Shown piece after piece: positions 58,201 to 64,000 of a stretch of 64,000 nt of DNA (position 1 is its first letter; each line of letters opens with the position of its first letter). The notes under the pieces are model-generated. The model was not told where the DNA came from. It worked only from the letters and a program-made list of their open reading frames with translations, and made no database searches. The DNA is taken from the NCBI GenBank assembly GCA_027459765.1, contig DAIDHD010000051.1, positions 62,001-126,000 on the forward strand, read 5' to 3'. The translations under genes were made by a program, and so were the position numbers. This DNA comes from Gammaproteobacteria bacterium. Its GTDB lineage: Bacteria > Pseudomonadota > Gammaproteobacteria > Steroidobacterales > Steroidobacteraceae.

Positions 58201-58289
58201 CTGCCAAATGCCGCCACAAGCGTGCTACCAGACAAGGCCGTGCGAATGGCCCGCTGGAGCATTGCATTGCTGGGTTTCGTTGTGTTCAT
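55275..58289 (-). CDS. TonB-dependent outer-membrane receptor
   Basis: A 1004-residue outer-membrane receptor. Signal peptide (RTALSGSTLVAAFGSAHAQ), then TTLSEVVVTGSRIAVPNDS (TonB box region), plug domain (VEDLLNELPQVFASQGST, DLRGLGAKRTLVLVNGFRL, IDSVEVLTGGASSTYGADA) and a 22-strand barrel, ending in ...GRFIFGQIIAQF with terminal aromatic Phe. Several extracellular loops hold Cys pairs, e.g. YSACTLGSG and NVPCSNPFLSS. It resembles receptors of Xanthomonadales and Sphingomonadales. Ligand unknown. Start ATG 58289 has GAGGG 11 nt upstream. Confidence 0.95.
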   Translation of the reverse strand: MNTTKPSNAMLQRAIRTALSGSTLVAAFGSAHAQQAPVSVGGDTTLSEVVVTGSRIAVPNDSAISPVIAVSSEDIAKTGVTRVEDLLNELPQVFASQGSTISNGSDGTATVDLRGLGAKRTLVLVNGFRLGPGDPTSGGASDLNMIPVELIDSVEVLTGGASSTYGADAVAGVVNFKLNDHFEGVKLVADAGFYNHSNSDVQGVDEAISAKGFQQAPSSVNPGNQKSLAFIAGVNSPDNKGNATFYATYREVAAVMQGDYSYSACTLGSGYLAGSYSTGGKFTCGGSSTSYPGRFNLVNANGSLGPKQTIGPNGTLVPFTGSDLYNYGPLNYFQRPDERYTAGAFLHYEFNEHADVYSQSMFMDDRSVAQIAPGGAFFGSATYNVPCSNPFLSSSELSTWCGGATNGNFNLLIGRRNVEGGPRQSALEHVDFHEVLGVKGKIDDAWTYDASFQYSSVNLTSDTTGYFNSNNLQNALDVTGTASNPQCASGPPCVPYNIFQLGGVTPAAVNYLSALGSASGKTEQRIVNVNFTGDLGKYGIQSPLASSGLKVNVGGEYRDETLSFLPDYAEQNANQFLSGFGGNVLPVSGGLIAKEGFLESRMPIAEDRFMAKSLDVEAGYRYSSYDQGFQTNTFKFGVDWAPTSDFRLRGSFQRAVRAPNIVELYAASSVALDGTFTADPCAGPATNGLVNGYNAAQCGRTGVTAAQFGNVQVNPAGQYNGLLGGNTGLQPETALTTSFGIGFTPSFIPNFRAQIDYFNIVVENVIQNVGGGNILSQCLNNGVLCNDIHRDSFGSLWIQESGYVTDTLQNVGKLQERGIDLDMSYTYDLGRFGKLHSSIVGTYVDNFITTPIAASPSTAYDCGGYYGSICGTPTFRWRHKLNATWSTPWSGLDLSATWRYYSPVTLEQLSPNANLAAAGGGTVANGGISNTDAFLSSRSYLDLEASVRLVDHVTVRLGVNNVLDKAPPVIGTSNLPGVYGNGNTFPQVYDALGRFIFGQIIAQF

Positions 58290-58622
58290 CGTGAGAGCTT
58301 CCCTCAAATTTCTGTGTTTACGATTCTCAACGAGGCAATCGATCAGCGACGGAATCGGTGTACGGACCCCCTTAAGTCCGCGCCCGAAGACTAGGGAGGC
58401 GGTATGGCTTCGAACATGATCCAATCCCGTTCGTCGAGCGACCTGTAGCCTGCCGCTTTAGAAACTCGACTATAAAGCACCAGACGACACCGAAACAACG
58501 GGAATTTGCTGGGCGAGGCCCAACGCATCCTCCATTCAAACTAAATATCTGATTTATATGTAGTAACTGGATCGAGACGACGATAAAGTTGCGCCCAAGA
58601 GGCCAACAGGGTTGTTGCGAAA
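58290..58622. promoter_or_regulatory. Divergent, A+T-rich regulatory region between receptor and TPR-sulfotransferase
   Basis: A 333-bp gap without a credible gene. Composition drops to A+T-rich in 58530-58570. It contains the receptor promoter described separately. No ferric-uptake (Fur) box was recognised by eye. Confidence 0.6.
58470..58498 (-). promoter_or_regulatory. Candidate sigma-70 promoter of the TonB receptor
   Basis: On the minus strand, TTGTTT (58493-58498) and TTATAG (58470-58475) are separated by 17 nt, near ideal for sigma-70. The start would fall about 58463, giving a leader of roughly 170 nt before the receptor ATG. Confidence 0.5.
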
Positions 58623-60248
58623 ATGTCGCGAGATGATTCCGAGAAGAATCGGGAGGACCACCAAGCGGAGCGGGCGGCTCAGGCCGAACTGGCTTCCGCC
58701 AACAGCGCATTCCACGCAGCGTTGGCCGCCGGCGATCTGGCGACTGCGGCGCGGGTCGCCGGGTCACTTCGCATTCGCAGACCAACGGCGCCGTTAGGCT
58801 GGATTCTCGGGAGCATAGAAGCGCTGCTCCGGGATGACAAGCCTGCGGCACTGGCGTTCATCGATGAGCCCCTGCGCGCCGTTCCGAGCCACGTTCCCTC
58901 TTTGCTACAGAAAGCCGAGGTACTCCTCGCCCTCGGTCGGCGCGAGGACGCGCTGACCGTTGCCGAACGGGCGAGTGAGCACTCGCAAGGCGACTCTGCC
59001 GCCCTCGATGCCATCGGGCAGTTCCTCGTGCACGCGGCGGCGTATTCGCAGGCGCTGCCGATATATGACCGCGCGCTCACGCTCGCTGCGGAGGATCCCG
59101 ATCTGCTGGGCAAGCGAGCCGTGATCCATCGCTTCCTCGGCAACATTGATCGAGCCATCGACGACACGGAACGCCTGCTACAGCGGGTTACTCACGATGC
59201 AGAGGCGTTGAAGAGCCTCGCCGAGTTGCAACGCCAAACGCCTCGAAGCAACCTCATCGAGCGACTCAAGATCGCGCTGACCGCATGGCCAGAAGAGTCG
59301 CGCGAAGCCGCCGCGCTGCACTTCGCGCTGGCGAAGACCCACGAGGATCTCGGTGACCCTGACGCAAGCTGGCATCACCTCGAGCACGCGAACCGCATCG
59401 AGCGCCGTCGCGTGCAATATGATCCGGCGATCGACCGGGCCGTCGTGGATCGTATCGTGGCCGGATTTTCCCGAGCTGGCGAGGATGCCGCGGAGGGTAC
59501 CGGCGAGCGGCCTATTTTCATCATCGGCCTGCCGCGCACAGGCACGACCCTGGTGGAGCGGATCATCGGCAATCACCCGCAAGTCCACTCGGCGGGCGAA
59601 CTGTCCGCACTCTCAGAGGCCATCGGTGCCGTGGTCACCTCGCGGCACGGACCGGTGCGGGACTGGCTCACGTTCGCCTCCGCGCTCGAGGGGCTCGACC
59701 CTGCCGCCGTGGCGCGCGAGTACCTTGCGCGCGCGCGCGCGCGACGCGGCACACGGCAACGATTCTCGGACAAGCAGCCCACCAATTTCATGCACGTCGG
59801 CACGATTGCGCGCGCCTTTCCGCACGGGCACGTGGTGCACGTTACCCGCCACCCGCTGGCCGCCTGCCACGCGATCTACAAGACGCGTTTCGGAGGCACC
59901 TATCCCTTCGCCTATGACCTATGCGAAATCGCGCACTTCTACGTCGGCTACCAGCGGTTGATGGCGCATTGGCGCGCGCTGTACCCGAATCGGATCCTCG
60001 ACGTTTCTTACGAGGAGGTCGTGACCGACCTGAAAGGATCGGTGCGTCGTCTGCTGGCGTATCTGGAACTTCCCTTCGACGCGCAATGCCTCGATTTTCA
60101 CCTGAATCCCAACTCCACCGCCACGGCCAGCGCGGTGCAAGTCCGCCAGCCGCTCTACGACACCTCGCTCGAGCTCTGGCGCCAGTTCGCCAAGCAACTC
60201 GAGCCGGCACGCCGGATTCTGGAGGAGGCCGGGATCGATTGTCATTGA
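58623..60248 (+). CDS. TPR-sulfotransferase
   Basis: A 541-residue protein. The first 270 residues are tetratricopeptide-like helical repeats (for example LLQKAEVLLALGRREDALTV and AYSQALPIYDRALTLAAEDP). The sulfotransferase domain starts near 295 with FIIGLPRTGTTLVERIIGNH, the 5'-phosphosulfate loop; VVHVTRHPLAACHAIYKTRF is the 3'-phosphate segment, where the usual Ser after the Cys is Ala. It would use PAPS to sulfate a protein, glycan or small molecule. Divergent from the receptor. Confidence 0.9.
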   Translation: MSRDDSEKNREDHQAERAAQAELASANSAFHAALAAGDLATAARVAGSLRIRRPTAPLGWILGSIEALLRDDKPAALAFIDEPLRAVPSHVPSLLQKAEVLLALGRREDALTVAERASEHSQGDSAALDAIGQFLVHAAAYSQALPIYDRALTLAAEDPDLLGKRAVIHRFLGNIDRAIDDTERLLQRVTHDAEALKSLAELQRQTPRSNLIERLKIALTAWPEESREAAALHFALAKTHEDLGDPDASWHHLEHANRIERRRVQYDPAIDRAVVDRIVAGFSRAGEDAAEGTGERPIFIIGLPRTGTTLVERIIGNHPQVHSAGELSALSEAIGAVVTSRHGPVRDWLTFASALEGLDPAAVAREYLARARARRGTRQRFSDKQPTNFMHVGTIARAFPHGHVVHVTRHPLAACHAIYKTRFGGTYPFAYDLCEIAHFYVGYQRLMAHWRALYPNRILDVSYEEVVTDLKGSVRRLLAYLELPFDAQCLDFHLNPNSTATASAVQVRQPLYDTSLELWRQFAKQLEPARRILEEAGIDCH

Positions 60249-60290
60249 CTCGCGCGCGGGTTGCCCGCGGCGCCCTGACCTGCCGGCCAG

Positions 60291-60761
60291 TCAGCGGATG
60301 CGCGTCACTTTACAACCGCGCCCGCTGTCCAACCGCATCCAATAGGAGCCAAGGACGCCTGGCGAAATCGTTACCGAAGCACCGATTCGGGCGAGCAGTT
60401 CTCCTTCGGCGGTTTGCTGCAACCACTCTTGGCCGTTGTCGAGCGTGAACTTCAGACGCCCGCCGCCGGCGGCCGCAAGGCCGACCACGTGGGCGGTGAA
60501 CCGTGCCGCCGGCGGCGCGATCGGGGCAATGTCCGTCCCCACTGAGGCTGGGTCTGCGGTGAGCTCGCGCAGCCGTCCGACGGACCGGTCGTAACAAGCG
60601 AGACGCGCCGCTCCATCCTCGATCTGTTGGCACCCCAGGACGGCGCCGACCGCGGGCGCCAAAACGCCGCCCGTGTCCGCATCGACCGGCGGCGCGCACG
60701 CTGCGAGCACCAGCAACGATGCTCGCAATACCGGCAAGTGCAAAGCGCGTGTACCCGTCAA
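60291..60761 (-). CDS. Small predicted lipoprotein or exported protein
   Basis: A 156-residue protein. I use a TTG start at 60761, with GGGAG 7 nt upstream, because it begins directly at the signal (LHLPVLRASLLVLAACAP, with a lipobox). The frame is open upstream into the hydroxylase 3' end. The mature part has CQQIEDGAARLACYDRSVG, a common motif of uncharacterised exported proteins, and then a small beta domain (FTLDNGQEWLQQ, VLGSYWMRLDSGRGCKVTR). Role unknown. Confidence 0.7.
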   Translation of the reverse strand: MTGTRALHLPVLRASLLVLAACAPPVDADTGGVLAPAVGAVLGCQQIEDGAARLACYDRSVGRLRELTADPASVGTDIAPIAPPAARFTAHVVGLAAAGGGRLKFTLDNGQEWLQQTAEGELLARIGASVTISPGVLGSYWMRLDSGRGCKVTRIR

Positions 60762-60826
60762 TCCGATCTCCCGCTTGGGACGCGAGGGCCGAGCGCCGGA
60801 CCGAGCGGATCGAGCTGTAGCCCACT

Positions 60827-62164
60827 TCATCCGAAGCGCTCGCCTTCAGGCGCCGGTCGCATCCCCGTCGGGTCGTAGTACTTGGCGTACGCCTCGGTGG
60901 CGTGCTTCACGAAATCACGTTCGGCGGGGGTGAGCAACGGATTCCAGATGTCAAAGATGAGGATGGCGCGCGGCGCATCCGAATCGTTCCAGGCGGCGTG
61001 CTCGATGGTGTCGTCGAACACCCAGGCTCTCCCCGGCACCCACTCCCGCGTGGTACCGCCGACGCGAAAGCCGCAATCCGGCGGCACTACGAGCGGCAAA
61101 TGCACCGTGAGGCGCGTATTGGTGACACCGGTGTGCGGCGGTATGCGGGTCTTCGCCTCAAGGATCGAGAAAAATGCAGTCGGCGCCCGCGCCTCGATCC
61201 GGCAGCGCGGCACGTTTTCCTCGAGCACTCGCGCCGTCAGCGGACAGCGGGCGATGTGGTCGGCGTTGCCCGCACCCTGATTCCACAAGAAATAGGCGCT
61301 CCACCGTCGCGATCGGTTCAGCTCGCGCCACTGATCCAGCGGCATACTCGGCGGGAAGTCGATGTAGGGCTGCAGACCCTCCTGGTCGGTGGCCAACGCC
61401 CGCATGAGTTCGGCACGAATATCCTCGCTCGCGGCTTCGACCGCATCGAGCCAAGGAAACTGGTCACGCTCGAAAAATTCGATAGCCGGCAGTTCCGGAA
61501 AGTACATCCAGGTCGGCTGCGACACGTAACGAGGCTGACGTCGCAAGAGCAAGTCGAGACACTTGTCTATACGGCGCTGAGAGCCCGCGCCGTGCCGTTC
61601 CCGCACGGCGACCAGGGAGGCCTCGAGCGTTCGTTCCAGAGTGCGCAGGTCCGAGTCGACCACACTCTTCGCGCGCACTAGCGCGGTCCGCACGCTGTCC
61701 GGCACCGCATGGCCCGGTGGTACGCTATCGAGCGCATTTTGGTAGGCCCGCGCCGCATTGCGCACGTCGCCCGTCTCCTCGAGGTACTGCGCTTTCTGCA
61801 GCAGCGCCTGCAGATGGCGTGGCTGCAACTCGAGCGCCTTGTCGAGGGCATTCAATTCTTCGGCACGCCGTCCGAGCGCCTTGAGCGCGCCGGCAAGATT
61901 GGCCCACAAGGACGGGTGCTTGGGATCGGCAACCGTGGCGCGCTGGAACAGAGCCAGGGCCTGTTCCGCCTCGCCTCGCGCGAACACGCGCACACCCAAC
62001 TCATTCAGCACCGCCGGATGATCCGGCGCCTGCTGGGCAAGGCGAGCCAGAATTTGCTCGGACTCGACCGGACGGCCCGCGGCCGCCTCGGCCTTGGAGG
62101 CCTGCAGCACGCGTAGGATCATGGCATCGTCGAGAGCCGGGCCGGCGTTCAAGGGCGTGTTCAC
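60827..62164 (-). CDS. TPR-containing aspartyl/asparaginyl beta-hydroxylase
   Basis: A 445-residue protein with N-terminal TPRs (AEQALALFQRATVADPKHPS, LNALDKALELQPRHLQALLQ) and a C-terminal oxygenase of the AspH/LpxO type: IPPHTGVTNTRLTVHLPLVV (first His near 343) and WVFDDTIEHAAWNDSDAPR (second His near 386). The layout is like animal AspH, which hydroxylates Asp/Asn of EGF-like domains. The GTG start at 62164 fits the -10 box at 62209; a GTG at 62197 is possible. Substrate unknown. Confidence 0.87.
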   Translation of the reverse strand: MNTPLNAGPALDDAMILRVLQASKAEAAAGRPVESEQILARLAQQAPDHPAVLNELGVRVFARGEAEQALALFQRATVADPKHPSLWANLAGALKALGRRAEELNALDKALELQPRHLQALLQKAQYLEETGDVRNAARAYQNALDSVPPGHAVPDSVRTALVRAKSVVDSDLRTLERTLEASLVAVRERHGAGSQRRIDKCLDLLLRRQPRYVSQPTWMYFPELPAIEFFERDQFPWLDAVEAASEDIRAELMRALATDQEGLQPYIDFPPSMPLDQWRELNRSRRWSAYFLWNQGAGNADHIARCPLTARVLEENVPRCRIEARAPTAFFSILEAKTRIPPHTGVTNTRLTVHLPLVVPPDCGFRVGGTTREWVPGRAWVFDDTIEHAAWNDSDAPRAILIFDIWNPLLTPAERDFVKHATEAYAKYYDPTGMRPAPEGERFG

Positions 62165-62539
62165 GATTCGTGCTCGAGTGTGTGCCGCGGAGTGCACGCG
62201 TTGAATGGATTGTACTCACAGGCGCAAAGCCTGGGTAAACCCGTTGGTGCCAGCTGCGATGAGGCACCTTCTCATTTCGTAGTTCTCGAATTGATGCTGG
62301 CTTCGAGGTAAGTCCCTTCTGCTCACGCGAGATGTGCGCCGTTACCCGATTGGGTGAGGTTGGGGGAGCGGCACCTTCCAGTCGAACGCCGGATTGACGA
62401 ACGTGGCACTGTCGCTCGCCCCCCCCCGATGAGGTTCTGTACGACGTCAACGCTTACCATGGCGGATGGCACGCTCAGCGGATTCCCCCACTTTGCAGGG
62501 GCTCGAACACGCCCAGGTGCACACCGCGGGCGGCGAACC
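62165..62539. other. Non-coding gap between hydroxylase and the right-edge sulfotransferase
   Basis: A 375-bp stretch with no gene I can support. It contains a -10-like TACAAT on the minus strand at 62209-62214, with a poor -35 (TTTACC at 19-nt spacing), as a possible promoter for the hydroxylase, and a nine-C tract at 62420-62428. Confidence 0.5.
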
Positions 62540-64000
62540 CTATGCGGGCGGGGAGTCGTAGAAGAAACGCCGCACCCAGGGTTCGAGCAAAGGCAACACC
62601 GGCTCGAGATGTGCCCGGTACCTGTACCAATGGCCAAGGCCCTCGGTATTGAGGCCGCGCGTCAGTTGCGCGGTACTCGGCGTCAGGGTGGTTCGATAAC
62701 GAGTGCGCAGCGCGAAATCTCCCATGGCTGGATGCCACTCGATACCAACATGCTCGCACACCCGCCGCATCTCGCGCGCGAATCCCGTCACCACGTCCTC
62801 ATGCCGCACGAGGCAGGGTTCGAGACCGAGCACCGTGCTGAAGCGCAGCGCGAGACGCATCACGGCATCGTAGTAGCGCGCCGCGCCTTCGACCGTGAGC
62901 AACTCGTACATCGGCGCGCTCATGCGAAAGCGGTGCCGGAAGCAGCTCAGCACCACGTCCCGGGGATCGCGACAGGCGAAGACGATCTTCGCGTTCGGAA
63001 AGAGCCGCTTGATGAGCGGGAGCTTGAGCGTATTGAGGGGATGCTTGTCGACGAATACTTTGCCGCCGACGTCGCCCCCCGCAGCCGCGACGTGGCGCCA
63101 ATAGGCGGCGCGAAAGGCCTCGAGCACGGGCGGCGGCGCCGCGACCAGACGATCGAGATCCGCGGGGCGGCGCATGAACTCGCGTACCGCGTCGATCAGC
63201 GACTCGTTCTCCTCGAGACTCGCCACCGCCGGATGGCCTTCCAGGATCACTTCGAGGAGGGTGGTGCCGGAGCGCGGAAAACCGAGGAGGAACACGTGAC
63301 CGACGGCGCCGGACGAGGCCGACCCCGCCGATCCGCCTGACGTGGTCGCCGGCGGCGTCTGCCACAGCCGCACGTCCGCGCGCGCGAAGTGTTCGTCGAG
63401 CGCCTTCACGTAGGCGAGCGCATCACCTTCGGTTTGTGCGAGCTTGGCGTGCTCCACGCGCAGCGCCTCATTGCAGGCGCCATAGGCAGCGAAGGCATCG
63501 TCCGGATAGTTCTTGGCGTCGAGCACGTCGCCAAGCAGGCCGTGTACGTGTGCGCGCTGCAGCGTATCCAGGCGCGGATCATCGAGCAACCGTCGCAGCC
63601 GGTCCTCGGCATCCGCCAGCTTGCGCTCGCCGAGGTCGGCCGCCGCCAGGCTCATCACCGCCTCCGGGTGTCCCGGAAGAACCTTCAAGGCTCGCTCGGA
63701 GCAGGCGCGAGCATCCGCATAGGCACCCCGGCTCGCCGATAGCGCGGCGAGGCCGGACAGCGCGACTCCCTGCAGAGGATCCAGCTCGAGCGCACGCCGG
63801 TAGCTCGATTCGGCGGCGGCAATGGCGCCCAGCGCGAGTTGGGCCGCGCCGCGCCCCGCGTGCACGTGCGCAAGCTGCGGGTGCCGTGTAACCAGTACGT
63901 CGTACTGGGCGAGCGCTTCCCGCGGCCGATCCTGGCGCATCAAGCAGAGCGCCAGCGCATTGCGCACTCCAGGTTCCTCGGGCGCGATCGCGACCCCGCG
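62540..64000 (-). CDS. TPR-sulfotransferase, N terminus beyond the window
   Basis: At least 486 residues are visible and the frame continues to the right edge, so the start lies outside. TPR repeats (NALALCLMRQDRPREALAQY, AESSYRRALELDPLQGVALS) precede the sulfotransferase domain: VFLLGFPRSGTTLLEVILEG (5' loop) and KIVFACRDPRDVVLSCFRHR (3' loop, with the canonical Ser). VFVDKHPLNTLKLPLIKRLF is also family-typical. It is probably an active PAPS-dependent sulfotransferase. Same strand as the hydroxylase, with a 375-bp gap. Confidence 0.9.
   Translation of the reverse strand, partial: RGVAIAPEEPGVRNALALCLMRQDRPREALAQYDVLVTRHPQLAHVHAGRGAAQLALGAIAAAESSYRRALELDPLQGVALSGLAALSASRGAYADARACSERALKVLPGHPEAVMSLAAADLGERKLADAEDRLRRLLDDPRLDTLQRAHVHGLLGDVLDAKNYPDDAFAAYGACNEALRVEHAKLAQTEGDALAYVKALDEHFARADVRLWQTPPATTSGGSAGSASSGAVGHVFLLGFPRSGTTLLEVILEGHPAVASLEENESLIDAVREFMRRPADLDRLVAAPPPVLEAFRAAYWRHVAAAGGDVGGKVFVDKHPLNTLKLPLIKRLFPNAKIVFACRDPRDVVLSCFRHRFRMSAPMYELLTVEGAARYYDAVMRLALRFSTVLGLEPCLVRHEDVVTGFAREMRRVCEHVGIEWHPAMGDFALRTRYRTTLTPSTAQLTRGLNTEGLGHWYRYRAHLEPVLPLLEPWVRRFFYDSPPA

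Noticed and set aside
58372-58851. A minus-strand frame of 159 codons over the receptor promoter
   Set aside because: It covers the A+T-rich regulatory region and the start of the TPR-sulfotransferase, with non-coding-like composition.
62001-62450. A minus-strand frame of 149 codons in the gap before the hydroxylase
   Set aside because: No ribosome site, no signal or known motif, and it runs into the hydroxylase in another frame.

Overview
The window is a dense, high-G+C (roughly two thirds or more by eye, not computed) stretch of a gammaproteobacterial chromosome. Markers are the dusB-fis pair, purH-purD, the rhlB / trxA-rho arrangement, plsB, yrfG/cysQ, arfB, greB and biosynthetic speA. 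A large TonB-dependent receptor, TPR-sulfotransferases and Fe(II)/2-oxoglutarate oxygenases fit the Steroidobacterales / Nevskiales / Xanthomonadales side of the class; that placement is inference. I saw no rRNA, tRNA, CRISPR array, insertion sequence, integrase or att site. Both ends cut through genes: dusB on the left, a TPR-sulfotransferase on the right.

Layout. 0-6.5 kb: dusB-fis-purH-purD (+), then a convergent minus-strand unit read trxA-rho-nfeD-SPFH-Bcr/CflA transporter. 8.6-17 kb: rhlB, yrfG, cysQ, a PHP phosphoesterase, a YdcH-like protein, an MscS channel, arfB and plsB. 17-28.4 kb: small exported proteins, an alpha/beta hydrolase, a cyclic-nucleotide-domain patatin, and a long minus-strand operon read lemA-TPM-TPM-L,D-transpeptidase-degenerate M1 peptidase-small coiled-coil protein-rhomboid-contractile sheath protein. 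28.5-38.5 kb: greB, homospermidine synthase, GST, sulfurtransferase, speA, an RRM protein, a UvrD-like helicase, a P-loop kinase-like protein and a NUDIX hydrolase. 38.5-43.4 kb: three uncharacterised proteins, yigB and an S9 peptidase. 43.4-49.3 kb: a five-gene minus-strand operon read M32 carboxypeptidase-ttcA-phosphatase/ADP-ribosylglycohydrolase fusion-zincin-ATP-grasp ligase. 49.4-52.5 kb: envelope lipoproteins, a DUF192 protein and an OmpA-family porin. 52.6-64 kb: an accessory-looking island with a TonB-dependent receptor surrounded by three oxygenases and three sulfotransferase-like proteins, two of them carrying TPRs.

Three places look most worth following up. (1) The envelope operon at 20.7-28.4 kb contains a stand-alone, apparently full-length contractile-tail sheath protein with no other tail genes, and an M1 peptidase homologue that has lost both its zinc site and its exopeptidase motif. 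(2) The operon at 43.4-49.3 kb, with three 4-bp start/stop overlaps, joins tRNA thiolation to an ADP-ribosylglycohydrolase whose fused phosphatase domain has Ala in place of the catalytic Cys, and to an ATP-grasp/zincin pair. (3) The 52.6-64 kb island has the parts expected for sulfating and hydroxylating a peptide or exported ligand next to an outer-membrane receptor. All three functional readings are inference from gene content and motifs.
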